A stretch of 64,000 nt of DNA, from positions 16,967 through 80,966 of the forward strand of contig JAIBAK010000012.1 in the NCBI GenBank assembly GCA_019695215.1. The letters run 5' to 3'. Position 1 is the stretch's first letter. Each line of letters begins with the position of its first letter. This DNA comes from Bacteroidia bacterium (GTDB lineage: Bacteria; Bacteroidota; Bacteroidia; UKL13-3). The notes below the pieces were generated by a model. That model searched no databases and was not told where the DNA came from. It saw nothing but the letters and a program-made list of their open reading frames with translations. Below, one piece after another: positions 35,301 through 43,108 of this stretch. Both the position numbers and the translations under genes were made by a program.

Positions 35301-36766
35301 TAGTAAAGTATCCGGCCTTCAATATCCTGCGCTATTCATTCACTAATTCGGTCGGTTGCTCGGCTTCCGATACACTTAAAGCAATTGTGTATGCATTGCC
35401 TCAGGTAAAAATAAACAGTTTGCCGGATAAAATTTGTGAAACCAACCCGCCTGTTTCCATTAATGCAACTCCAAAAGGCTCTTCCGGATTTTATTTTTTG
35501 AATCAAAACAAATTAACCTCCGGTATTTTTTCTCCGTCAAGAAACAATCCGCTGGTGAAGGAAGGTAAAAATGAAATTGTATACACCTATAAAGATGCAG
35601 CAACCGGATGCAGTAATGCCGACACAGTTGATTTAACCATACAATTCGTTCCCGAGATTACCGCAACACACGCCAATGCGCTTTGTGAAGGAACTCCGCT
35701 TGCAATGAGTGCCTCTGCGAAACGGGCGACCAAATTGATGTGGACCACAAATGGTGACGGCCTCTTCGGCACACAAAATTTTTCGGTTGACTCGAATGTA
35801 ATTTACCATGCAGGGATAAATGAAATATCAAATCTGCAGGTGAGTATTGTGGTAATAACCACCGACAGCGGGGTATGCCCTGCTGCACGCAAAAACATTC
35901 AGCTATCAATTAACCCGAAACCAACAGGAGATTTTACCTCCGAGCGAAAAGGATGCGAACCGTTTCAGGTATTATTTAAAGGAAACTTCAGCGAAGCTTC
36001 TTCCTTTGTGTGGAATTTTGGAGATTCGGGCATCTCGAAACCCGATGACCCTGCATACCATATTGGATATGGTAAAAACAACCTGCACAACTACCTTAAA
36101 GACGGGGTTTATTCGGTAAAAGTACTTTTACGGTCTGACGAAGGGTGCGAAAATCTTATTTCCAAGCCACAGTGGGTTGAAGTATTTAATACTCCTGCAG
36201 CCGATTTCAGCAGTGATAAAGAATGGACCACGGTAGCTTTGCCCAGATTCAGCTTTACTGATAAAAGTACCGGATTTACCATAGCCGATAAACTCAAATA
36301 CTATTGGAACTTTGGCGACCCGCTCACTTCGGGCGATACTTCGGGGGCACAAAACCCCACCTACACTTACTCGCCCGATACCGGAACTTTCCGTGTGGTG
36401 CTTACCGTTAAAACCGTTCATGGTTGTGAATCGGAAAGTGAAAAAATGGTAAATATCCGCCCCGATATTACCGTATCCGCTCCTACTGCGTTCAGACCTG
36501 GAAGTAACGAAAAGGGCAAACCTCTTTGTGCCGAATGTCAGAATGATAAATTTTATATTGTGGTTGACGGGCAACGCACATTTCAATTAACCATTTTTAA
36601 CCGCTGGGGAGAAAAGGTATTTAGCACAAACAATCCCAATGAAGGATGGGATGGAAAATATAATAACCGCGAATGCCAGCAGGATGTGTACGCATGGGAA
36701 CTATCCCTAACCAGTTTTAATGGTTCGCCTTATAAGTATTCGGGAACGGTAACCTTAGTGAGGTGA
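32354..36766 (+). CDS. Giant gliding-motility-associated (CHU_C) surface protein with PKD domains
   Basis: About 1,470 residues from the ATG at 32354 (signal peptide MRKVYILFLVLLNFLWL ... KAT). The mature N-terminus THIAGSDMEFQCLGNDSF is typical of a family of long Bacteroidota surface proteins. A series of ~90-residue Ig/SprB-like repeats follows, many with paired Cys (for example CKGASITLSG, CDGDSIRFEPG, CENLSPVEL), then PKD domains near the end (FVWNFGDSG and YYWNFGDP), and the C-terminal CHU_C/type-B T9SS domain (FNRWGEKVFSTNNPNEGWDG ... YSGTVTLVR). It is probably exported by T9SS and attached to the surface; some relatives act in adhesion or gliding. No paired PorP/SprF-like gene is adjacent. 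Confidence 0.88.
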   Translation: MRKVYILFLVLLNFLWLNPIKATHIAGSDMEFQCLGNDSFKITFRIYRDCSPGNAALGSSIPVSFSPVSCNLSQVTTNFNRTSVTPIRFKCNGREWASICEGGTFPFGIEEHVYTQTVYLKQLFPSIDSNCCLIKVGWTSCCRNGAITNLVAPLTQGFTNEGVINRCITPCNSSPQFTNKPIVAICAGQPYCYNMGVVDTIDFDSLAFEFADPLGTGGVPVPFANGFSKNQPLNYLGFGFPNLPFPSGLHLDPQSGDLCFTPMGQQQPVLAIKITEWRKINGQYVKIGETRRDAQFYTWQCPPNNPPEIEVNGNRTGNWKFEVCAGSSLCLSIIARDKDSIPPAIDTTTLSWNRGIPGATFTNVNAHQKLIREDEAVFCWSPTDNQVSSLPYYFTTTAEDMACPAANRTKAIAILVRPRPLGSHRVYRINCSNYAMQMQLTNGQNIDSTRVSYQWDVSSLNTGVFSILNAKVYLGKTAEHTFTSEGTYVIRATMATPQCSTYYYDTVYVDPPLKAIAPADTFVCKGASITLSGQALNGAQPYVFLWENYSTNKTLQITPDTSIKHILIVTDSAGCKGFDTVEVRVKSLPVVNLGPDKRFCDGDSIRFEPGDNNGNGLIACLWQMQGKSDNKWYTYAKDSGQLIALVTDSFFCKQSDTVNLFVNRPLKPQLGLDDSLCVFDTITLKSGFTHQKYEWTKAGSTVVISASPALTVSPSAEGMVTYILKTEETYRQVTCPQYDTINIIALPLPAISFANDLIKNCISGSWIDFDFKTNPKPAGGIWLFNDTLLNRCLNTNTLSENYGRAFDSCIGAVENEKITYYYKDKFGCKNHKSAKLTLLPGPTVLAGPDSSFCNNNNPVSINPFPNTGVGTTWSLPPSDSILCDNCIESVVRKHTFYPAKTKPGLIHLIYRAVAQNGCSNTDTLIYWIKPVPEVNAGYMPPMCENLSPVELNALDGITPPSGTWSGPGVNQTNHTFSPNENNVVKYPAFNILRYSFTNSVGCSASDTLKAIVYALPQVKINSLPDKICETNPPVSINATPKGSSGFYFLNQNKLTSGIFSPSRNNPLVKEGKNEIVYTYKDAATGCSNADTVDLTIQFVPEITATHANALCEGTPLAMSASAKRATKLMWTTNGDGLFGTQNFSVDSNVIYHAGINEISNLQVSIVVITTDSGVCPAARKNIQLSINPKPTGDFTSERKGCEPFQVLFKGNFSEASSFVWNFGDSGISKPDDPAYHIGYGKNNLHNYLKDGVYSVKVLLRSDEGCENLISKPQWVEVFNTPAADFSSDKEWTTVALPRFSFTDKSTGFTIADKLKYYWNFGDPLTSGDTSGAQNPTYTYSPDTGTFRVVLTVKTVHGCESESEKMVNIRPDITVSAPTAFRPGSNEKGKPLCAECQNDKFYIVVDGQRTFQLTIFNRWGEKVFSTNNPNEGWDGKYNNRECQQDVYAWELSLTSFNGSPYKYSGTVTLVR

Positions 36767-36776
36767 TACCTTATAA

Positions 36777-37202
36777 TTAGTGAGCAGGAGGAATGGCAGG
36801 CTTTATCACATTGCCCGTGATCACAATTATTTTTACATTTGCATTTTTTGCGTTTGATCTTACGCCAATTTTTTTCATGAACACCCCCGGTCGAAATTGC
36901 GAATCATAGGCAACTTTTATGCTTCCTGTTCCACCCGCAGGTATGGCTTCTTTTGGCCAAACAGCATTGGTACACCCGCAGGTTGTAATTACTTCAGTTA
37001 GCATCAGAGGCTGGCTCCCTTCATTTTTAAACTTAAACTCGGCTTCGGCTTTTTCTCCCTCCCAAATTTCTCCGAAATCAATAGTGTCGGTTTCAAAAAC
37101 AATAACCGCACCCCGCATTTTTTTATGCTTAAGAGGCTTAGCCGTTTGGGCAAAAACTGCTGAAACATTAAAGACAAAAAACAAAATAAAGATTGCTCTC
37201 AT
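36777..37202 (-). CDS. DUF1573 domain protein (third of three)
   Basis: About 141 residues from the ATG at 37202, 8 nt after the previous gene; an in-frame TTG at 37214 would overlap that gene's stop as TTGA and is a possible coupled start. Signal peptide ends in VFAQ. The domain is an Ig-like ASPM/HYDIN-type fold: DTIDFGEIWEGEKAEAEFKFKNEG, then the conserved TTCGCTNAVWPKEAIPAGGTGSI and a final strand KIIVITGNV. Function is not established. Its closest relatives in the window are the two genes upstream. Confidence 0.86.
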   Translation of the reverse strand: MRAIFILFFVFNVSAVFAQTAKPLKHKKMRGAVIVFETDTIDFGEIWEGEKAEAEFKFKNEGSQPLMLTEVITTCGCTNAVWPKEAIPAGGTGSIKVAYDSQFRPGVFMKKIGVRSNAKNANVKIIVITGNVIKPAIPPAH

Positions 37203-37210
37203 CCGAAAAA

Positions 37211-37645
37211 TCAATGTTGAGGTATTTCTATTTTTTGCTCGGGTTGCGGTGGCATTTCAACCGTTCCTTTAATAATAAGTATGATAGGTGGTCCCGGAAC
37301 ATTGGTGTAAACAAATACCGCTTTTGTAAAATCACCTATTCGTCCTTTGGTATCGTATTCAACCCGTATTTTCCCGGTTGCTCCGGGCTTTATCGGTTCG
37401 GTGGGCCACTGGGGGGTTGTACACCCGCACGACTTATCTACCTTTACAATAATGAGCGGTGCATTACCTGTATTTTTAAAAGTAAAAAAGTGAACAGCCG
37501 GTTCGCTTTCTTTAAGGCTTCCATAATCAAATGTGTCAGACTCAAATTTAATCTGAGGTTTCAGATTAACGGGCTTGGCCGGTTTTTGAGCAAAAACACA
37601 AAAACCAATTGCCATGGCGAAAACAAAACTTATTGCTTTTTTCAT
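37211..37645 (-). CDS. DUF1573 domain protein (second of three)
   Basis: A 144-residue exported protein (signal peptide MKKAISFVFAMAIGFCVFAQ). The DUF1573 core has FESDTFDYGSLKESEPAVHFFTFKNTG and SCGCTTPQWPTEPIKPGATGKI with the same CGCT motif as its neighbours, then a final ILIIKGTVEMPP. It is separated from the upstream paralogue by a terminator and is coupled to the third gene. Confidence 0.86.
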   Translation of the reverse strand: MKKAISFVFAMAIGFCVFAQKPAKPVNLKPQIKFESDTFDYGSLKESEPAVHFFTFKNTGNAPLIIVKVDKSCGCTTPQWPTEPIKPGATGKIRVEYDTKGRIGDFTKAVFVYTNVPGPPIILIIKGTVEMPPQPEQKIEIPQH

Positions 37646-37684
37646 AACCTAATATTGTTGGTAGCGGTGCATTGTGCAAATAAA

Positions 37685-37712
37685 AAAGGCCTTCTGTTTA
37701 GAGAAGGCCTTT
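37685..37712 (-). terminator. Rho-independent terminator after the first DUF1573 gene
   Basis: Stem AAAGGCCTTCT (37685-37695) pairs perfectly with 37702-37712; loop 37696-37701. Read on the minus strand it is followed by TTTTTTATTTG. It lies between the first and second DUF1573 genes, so they are not one simple transcript. Confidence 0.85.
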
Positions 37713-37738
37713 AAAAATTTTGTTAATACACCTATTGA

Positions 37739-38182
37739 TTAATGTTGCGGAACTACAACCGGTGAGGCTGGCTGTTGGTTTGCCGGCTCCACATTTCCGG
37801 TAATGGTTAACATAACCATTGAAGTTTTGGCATTTGAGTTAACCGTAACTGTTTTGGTAAATGCTCCCGGACGTCCCTGAGTGTTATAAACAACTTTAAT
37901 TACAGCTGTTGCACCCGGCTTAATTGGTTCTTTAGGCCATTCAGGAGTGGTGCATCCGCATGAAGCGGAAACATTAGTTAAAATCAAAGGCTCTTTTCCG
38001 GTATTTTTAAATTTGAAAAGATGGGTGGCAAGCTCCCCTTCTTTTACATTACCAAAGTCGTATTTTTCTTCTTCAAACTTAATGTCAGCCTGATTTTTAT
38101 TTTCAACCTGTGGCTGTGTTTGCGCATTTGCAGCAAAGGTGGCTGCTAAAGCAAAAAATGTGTAAAGGATTAATTTTTTCAT
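37739..38182 (-). CDS. DUF1573 domain protein (first of three)
   Basis: A 147-residue exported protein (signal peptide ending ANAQ) with the DUF1573 core: FEEEKYDFGNVKEGELATHLFKFKNTG, SCGCTTPEWPKEPIKPGAT, and MVMLTITGNVEP. It is the most similar to the second gene. The C-terminal VVVPQH resembles that of the second gene (KIEIPQH), as expected for a tandem duplication. Confidence 0.86.
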   Translation of the reverse strand: MKKLILYTFFALAATFAANAQTQPQVENKNQADIKFEEEKYDFGNVKEGELATHLFKFKNTGKEPLILTNVSASCGCTTPEWPKEPIKPGATAVIKVVYNTQGRPGAFTKTVTVNSNAKTSMVMLTITGNVEPANQQPASPVVVPQH

Positions 38183-38315
38183 CTTTATTCGTATTCTTTT
38201 TGGGTGGTAAATTTACAATAACTATTCCAAATATTGAACAGTGTCAAATTAAAGCGGGATTGAGGGAAAAAACAAGCAGCCGTAAATTTCATTTTTTCGC
38301 ATCGCCTTTGCACCT

Positions 38316-38323
38316 TATTTTTG
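38316..38323 (+). promoter_or_regulatory. Probable -7 box, TATTTTTG, before the fused E1 gene
   Basis: Exact TAnnTTTG match 21 nt before the ATG at 38345. The upstream region at the right spacing is T-rich without a clean TTTG. Confidence 0.4.
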
Positions 38324-38344
38324 AATTTTAAAATCAGCAACCGA

Positions 38345-40753
38345 ATGAACGCAACCGAATCACAATCTTTAACACTGGAGCAATTCAAACACGTGGTAAT
38401 GAACGACTACAAGGTTTGTTTTGAAAGCAGACAAGCCAGTTTATTAGGCCGAAAAGAGGTTTTAACCGGTAAGGCTAAATTTGGGATTTTTGGCGATGGC
38501 AAGGAATTGCCGCAGGTGGCAATGGCAAAAGCCTTTCAGGAGGGCGACTTCAGGTCGGGTTATTACCGCGATCAAACATTTATGATGGCCAGCGGATTAC
38601 ACACTGTTCAGGAGTTTTTTGCTCAGCTATACGCCAATACCAGCGTAGAGGCAGAACCAGCCTCGGCCGGAAGAATGATGAACGGACACTTTGCTACCCG
38701 AACCCTTAACGAAGATGGCACGTGGAAAGAGTTGAAAAAATTAAAAAACTCCTCGGCCGATATTTCACCTACAGCCGGGCAAATGCTGCGGTTAGTTGGA
38801 TTGGCACATGCTTCCAAATATTATCGCGATAACAAGGAGCTGATTGGAGAAAATCAGTTTTCGGAAAACGGTAATGAAATTGCCTGGGGAACCATTGGCA
38901 ACGCCTCTACTTCGGAAGGACATTTTTTTGAAGCCATTAATGCCGCAGGTGTGCTCAAAGTTCCTATGATTATTTCGGTGTGGGACGATGAATACGGAAT
39001 TTCGGTTCATGCTAAATACCAAACCACCAAACAAAACATTTCGGAGATTTTAAAAGGATTTGAATTAAATGATAAAGGAGAAGGTTTTAATATCTACCGC
39101 GTAAACGGATGGGACTATCCCGAGTTAGTTCGCGTGTATGAAACCGCAGCCAAAGAGGCGCGTGAAAAACATATCCCGGCCATTGTGCATGTAAAAGAAC
39201 TAACCCAGCCTCAGGGTCATTCAACTTCCGGTTCGCACGAACGCTACAAAAGTAAGGAACGGTTGCAATGGGAACTTGAGAACGATTGCGTACTTAAATT
39301 CAGGCAATGGATTTTAAGCAGCGGCCTGAGCACCGAGCAGGAACTGACCCGTTTGGAAGAGGATGCCAAAATTTTTGTGAACGTAGCCAAAAAATCGGCA
39401 TGGGAAAATTATCTGGCTCCCATAAAAAAAGATATTGCCGAAGCCTGTGTGATGATGGAGCAGCTGGCATCGGTAAATGCAAACGGAGAAAATATTCGCA
39501 AACTTGCTGCCGACCTCAGAAAAATTACCGAGCCGGTGCGCAAAGATATGATGGTGGCTATGAATAAAGCTCTGCGCATTTCGTATGGCGAAAACCATGC
39601 TTACCGAAATGAACTGATAGAGTTTCGTCAGCAGCAAATTGAAACCAATAAAGAGCGCTACAGCTCTTATTTATACAGCAGTTCTGCAGCATCGGCCATT
39701 AAAGTAACCGAAGTAAATCCGGAGTACTCGAAAGAAAGTAAAACTGTTGACGGACGTGAAATAATGCAGGCGTTCTTTGATAAAGTTTTAGAAAAAGACC
39801 CCCGTGTATTTGCCTTTGGCGAAGATGTAGGAAAAATTGGTGACGTGAATCAGGGCTTTGCCGGTTTACAGGAAAAATTCGGAGAAACGCGTGTGTTCGA
39901 TACCGGAATCAGAGAGCTTACCATTATCGGACAGGGATTGGGTGCTGCCATGCGCGGCCTTCGCCCCATTGCCGAAATTCAATACTTAGATTATTTACTT
40001 TATGCATTGCAACCATTAAGCGATGACTTAGCCACACTGCAGTACCGGACAAAGGGCGGACAAAAAGCACCGCTTATTGTGCGCACCAGAGGCCACCGCT
40101 TAGAGGGAATATGGCACTCGGGTTCTCCCATGGGAATGATTTTAAATTCTCTTCGCGGCATGTACATACTCACCCCGCGCAACATGACACAGGCGGCAGG
40201 TTTTTACAATACCATGCTTAAAAGCGATGAGCCGGCTTTAATTATTGAATGCCTCAACGGATATCGTCTCAAAGAAAAAATGCCTGATAACCTGGGAGAG
40301 TACACCGTTATACCCGGCAAACCGGAAGTGCTGCGAAACGGAACCGATGTTACCATTATTACCTACGGCTCCAGTTGCCGCATTGCCGAAGAGGCCGCTC
40401 TGCATCTGGCAGAAATGAATGTGCATTGCGAACTGATAGATGTACAAAGTTTACTTCCGTTTGATACCGGCCACTCTATTGTTGAATCACTAAAGAAAAC
40501 CAACAAGGTGATATTTCTTGATGAAGACGTACAGGGTGGTGCCAGCGCATTTATGATGCAGCAGGTACTCGAAATTCAAAACGGATACAAGTGGCTTGAT
40601 TGCGCCCCTCGCACACTCACGGCAAAAGACCATCGTCCGGCTTATGCAACTGACGGAGATTATTTCTCTAAATCAAATGCCGAGCAATTAGTAGAACTGG
40701 TGATGGAAATGATGCACGAACAAAACCCGTTGCAGTTTCCGCGATTTATTTAA
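38345..40753 (+). CDS. Fused alpha/beta 2-oxoacid dehydrogenase E1
   Basis: About 802 residues from the ATG at 38345; an in-frame TTG at 38321 overlaps the -7 box and is rejected. The N-terminal half is an E1 alpha subunit with the ThDP/metal motif starting GNASTSEGHFFEAI and ending ISVWDDEYGIS, and the phosphorylation-loop-like HSTSGSHERYKS. From residue ~430 the E1 beta subunit begins (FAFGEDVGKIGDVNQGFAG, FDTGIRELTIIGQGLG, EIQYLDYLLYALQPL, LDEDVQGGASAFM). It decarboxylates a branched-chain or other 2-oxoacid and passes the acyl group to E2 lipoate. The single-chain fusion is common in Bacteroidota; the substrate (branched-chain 2-oxoacids versus pyruvate) cannot be fixed here. E2 and E3 are not adjacent. 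Confidence 0.93.
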   Translation: MNATESQSLTLEQFKHVVMNDYKVCFESRQASLLGRKEVLTGKAKFGIFGDGKELPQVAMAKAFQEGDFRSGYYRDQTFMMASGLHTVQEFFAQLYANTSVEAEPASAGRMMNGHFATRTLNEDGTWKELKKLKNSSADISPTAGQMLRLVGLAHASKYYRDNKELIGENQFSENGNEIAWGTIGNASTSEGHFFEAINAAGVLKVPMIISVWDDEYGISVHAKYQTTKQNISEILKGFELNDKGEGFNIYRVNGWDYPELVRVYETAAKEAREKHIPAIVHVKELTQPQGHSTSGSHERYKSKERLQWELENDCVLKFRQWILSSGLSTEQELTRLEEDAKIFVNVAKKSAWENYLAPIKKDIAEACVMMEQLASVNANGENIRKLAADLRKITEPVRKDMMVAMNKALRISYGENHAYRNELIEFRQQQIETNKERYSSYLYSSSAASAIKVTEVNPEYSKESKTVDGREIMQAFFDKVLEKDPRVFAFGEDVGKIGDVNQGFAGLQEKFGETRVFDTGIRELTIIGQGLGAAMRGLRPIAEIQYLDYLLYALQPLSDDLATLQYRTKGGQKAPLIVRTRGHRLEGIWHSGSPMGMILNSLRGMYILTPRNMTQAAGFYNTMLKSDEPALIIECLNGYRLKEKMPDNLGEYTVIPGKPEVLRNGTDVTIITYGSSCRIAEEAALHLAEMNVHCELIDVQSLLPFDTGHSIVESLKKTNKVIFLDEDVQGGASAFMMQQVLEIQNGYKWLDCAPRTLTAKDHRPAYATDGDYFSKSNAEQLVELVMEMMHEQNPLQFPRFI

Positions 40754-40756
40754 AAA

Positions 40757-40778
40757 GAAAAGGGAGCAAATGCTCCCT
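40757..40778 (-). terminator. Rho-independent terminator for the minus-strand ECF operon
   Basis: Stem AGGGAGC (40761-40767)/GCTCCCT (40772-40778), loop AAAT. On the minus strand it is followed by TTTTCTTTTT, a good T tract; on the plus strand, after the E1 gene, the tract is poor. Confidence 0.75.
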
Positions 40779-40804
40779 CTCTACTTTACACTATGTATAA
40801 TGCA

Positions 40805-41818
40805 TCAGAAAGGAAGTTTGACTCCGATAGTAGGTATGCCATGTTGTTTGCTGTAATGAATAAATCCAAATGAGTACTGAAATCCTTTATACTCTAACAA
40901 AAAACCAAAATGACCCGGATTCCCTGTAAACACTCCATCCGATTTAGGGGATTTTGCGATAAACCCTCCCTCCAGTCCGTAGGAGAACGAGTTTTTTGAT
41001 CTTGGATTGGAATTAACCAGAAAGAATAAATCATAGCCTGTATTTGAATATACTTTATTAAACTTCCCCCCGCTGAAATCGGTGAAAAAATATCCGCTCA
41101 TTTTTATTCCCGTTTTAAAAACATCCTGATTATACTTATTTCGGTAGTTATAATGCAGCGATGCTCCCACAATGGGTGTCGGCACATTGCCAACCAAAGT
41201 TATGCCTGCCACGGGAGTCATTTCAATAGTTTCATAGCGGGTTCGATATTTTTTTACTTCCGTAAAGCCATCTAATCGCTGTACCATATCGTAACGGTAG
41301 TTTCTTTTAACCTCCTTTTTATTGGCCAGCGCAAAATTGATTGCTGCCAACAAATTCAGGTCAGCAATTTCCTTCAGATCCGTAGTATCGTTCACATAAA
41401 ACTGCATCAGTATTCCGGAGTGCAAATCAAAAAGATTCAGCTCATGTTTTGGCAGGTTTTCGGTTATGGAATATACCTCTTTGCCCAGTTCAAATGCTTC
41501 GTCTGCATATTCTTCCTGTTTCATTTTTAGCCTGCGGTTTCCATTGGGATGAATCAGGTAAAATACTTTAACCGGAAGTTGTTTGTTTTCTGATTTGCTC
41601 AAAGCTGCATTAAAGTCGTTAATAAAAACGTTTTTTAACGAATCGGCCCGTGTATAGGAAATAATTTTCAGCATTGATTCGCCTATAACACGCACTTGTG
41701 TCTGACCTGTTAGTTTCACAACCAGTGTGTCGTTGAGAGTTAAGTGGTCGTCATTTTGAGCCGCAGAGGTAAACGGAAGGGCAATACCTACCCAGCACAT
41801 AAAAAGTATATGTTTCAT
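40805..41818 (-). CDS. Exported barrel-like protein downstream of ECF sigma/partner pair
   Basis: A 337-residue protein with a signal peptide (MKHILFMCWVGIALPFTSAAQ). Residues ~25-180 form a soluble domain with no recognised family; residues ~200-337 are alternating strands with aromatic girdles (GASLHYNYRNKY, GIKMSGYFFTDF, YGLEGGFIAK, FGFLLEYKGF) ending VKLPF, consistent with a half-size outer-membrane barrel. It is the third gene of a minus-strand operon with an ECF sigma factor and its membrane partner (20-nt gap), so it may be the stress-sensing or regulated outer-membrane component. Function unknown. Confidence 0.72.
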   Translation of the reverse strand: MKHILFMCWVGIALPFTSAAQNDDHLTLNDTLVVKLTGQTQVRVIGESMLKIISYTRADSLKNVFINDFNAALSKSENKQLPVKVFYLIHPNGNRRLKMKQEEYADEAFELGKEVYSITENLPKHELNLFDLHSGILMQFYVNDTTDLKEIADLNLLAAINFALANKKEVKRNYRYDMVQRLDGFTEVKKYRTRYETIEMTPVAGITLVGNVPTPIVGASLHYNYRNKYNQDVFKTGIKMSGYFFTDFSGGKFNKVYSNTGYDLFFLVNSNPRSKNSFSYGLEGGFIAKSPKSDGVFTGNPGHFGFLLEYKGFQYSFGFIHYSKQHGIPTIGVKLPF

Positions 41819-41838
41819 ATAATTAAAAATTTAGTTGT

Positions 41839-42474
41839 TTAAAAATTCGTGTGCAGTTTCAGCGGAGAATCGAAACTGTTTTTGTTTTTTGCGCTTTTTG
41901 CCAGAGAGCCAATGGTAAATCGGAATTTGGGTTTTGCTGAATTTGTTACAGCTACCCATTCCTGTGGTTTTATGCTGTCGGTAAAATCAACAACCTGTAA
42001 AGCCGGTTTTGTTTTTTGCACTTTTGCCACCAGTGGTTTTTCCTGTATATCCGCCACCGGAATAACCGAATCAGTGGATACCGCGACTATTAGAATTTTA
42101 TCATCGGCCACCGGTGTTACCACTGGTTTTTTATTCACTCCTTTATGTTTTGACCGTTTTTTTTCTTTCTTTTCAATAACCATTTCGGTGAGTTGCTTTT
42201 CTGTTTTTGCCACTACAGGTTTGTTTTTGATTTGCTTCACCTGCTGCACCGCGTTTAGGGGTTGTTCGGATTTTATATTCAGCCAAAAAACTCCGGCAAC
42301 CATAAGTATGACAGCTGCACTGCTCCAATACCATAAAGGTCTTTTATTTTTCCTGCCTTCAAGAGAAGCTTCAATCAGCTCCCACTTACCGGCCAGCGAG
42401 GTTTGGTACCCTTCAGGCAGGCTGTCAAGTGAATTTATTTTTTCCTGTATAATTTTATTCTCCAAGTTTTCCAT
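41839..42474 (-). CDS. Single-pass membrane protein, probable anti-sigma-type partner
   Basis: About 211 residues from the ATG at 42474 (MENLENKIIQEK), overlapping the sigma gene's end by 20 bp; a further upstream start would overlap more. A short cytosolic segment (residues 1-~42), one membrane helix (WYWSSAAVILMVAGVFWLNI), and a Lys/Pro/Val-rich extracytoplasmic part without a recognised domain. Position and topology match anti-sigma factors that hold an ECF sigma at the membrane. No zinc anti-sigma motif (HxxxCxxC) is present, so the mechanism is inferred from context only. Confidence 0.7.
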   Translation of the reverse strand: MENLENKIIQEKINSLDSLPEGYQTSLAGKWELIEASLEGRKNKRPLWYWSSAAVILMVAGVFWLNIKSEQPLNAVQQVKQIKNKPVVAKTEKQLTEMVIEKKEKKRSKHKGVNKKPVVTPVADDKILIVAVSTDSVIPVADIQEKPLVAKVQKTKPALQVVDFTDSIKPQEWVAVTNSAKPKFRFTIGSLAKSAKNKNSFDSPLKLHTNF

Positions 42475-43024
42475 AACTCCTCCATCCGTGTTGTTCAACC
42501 ATTTTTTTCAGTCGTGCTCTTGCTTTTTGATATTGTGTTTTGCTGGTGCTTTCTGTTATACCCAGCATTTCGGCAATCTCTTTGTGTGCGTACCCTTCCA
42601 CTACAAAAAGGTTCAGAACGGTTCGGTAACCTGTGGGCAGTTGGGTAATAAGCTCAACCAATTCTTCGGCATGCATTTGCTGCAATACATCGCTCTGATC
42701 CGGAATCTCTGCAATGGTTTCCTCCGCCATCAGGTAAAAACTGTTTTTCTTACGCAACTCCATTAACGCCTCATTCACCACCATTTTTCTCACCCACATA
42801 AATAAACTGTGCTCTCCTGTAAATTCAAATTCCGACAAGCGCTGAAACATTCGCATCAGTGCACGCATGGTGCAATCCTCGGCTTCGGTATGTTGCGGAA
42901 TATAGCGCTGGCTTACTCTGAACATGGAAGCATACATCGTTTCAAAAAGTTCCCGCTGGGCCGTGCGGTCGCCTTTCTTACATAATTTCACAAATGATGC
43001 TGTAAAATGTTTCATGTGCTTCAA
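42455..43024 (-). CDS. ECF-type RNA polymerase sigma factor
   Basis: A 189-residue sigma-70-family protein of the extracytoplasmic-function group. Region 2 is seen as LFETMYASMFRVSQRYIPQHTEAEDCTMRALMRMFQRL and VRKMVVNEALMELRKK; region 4 as LPTGYRTVLNLFVVEGYAHKEIAEMLGITESTSKTQYQKARARLKK. Region 2 replaces the usual DIVQ with DCTM, which might alter -10 recognition. A second Met three codons in (43015) is an alternative start. It heads a minus-strand operon with a membrane partner and a barrel-like protein. Confidence 0.92.
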   Translation of the reverse strand: MKHMKHFTASFVKLCKKGDRTAQRELFETMYASMFRVSQRYIPQHTEAEDCTMRALMRMFQRLSEFEFTGEHSLFMWVRKMVVNEALMELRKKNSFYLMAEETIAEIPDQSDVLQQMHAEELVELITQLPTGYRTVLNLFVVEGYAHKEIAEMLGITESTSKTQYQKARARLKKMVEQHGWRSYGKLGE

Positions 43025-43108
43025 CTGCTAAAATGCAGCCCGGGCATTAAAAGTTGCCTAAGGTAGAAAGAAAATCGAAAAATAATTCTAATTCGCTGAA
43101 AAACAGGG

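Noticed and set aside
41849..42766. Plus-strand open frame of 305 codons
   Set aside because: It lies opposite two clear minus-strand genes (sigma factor and membrane partner) and its Phe/Cys/Ser-rich composition is that of a shadow frame.
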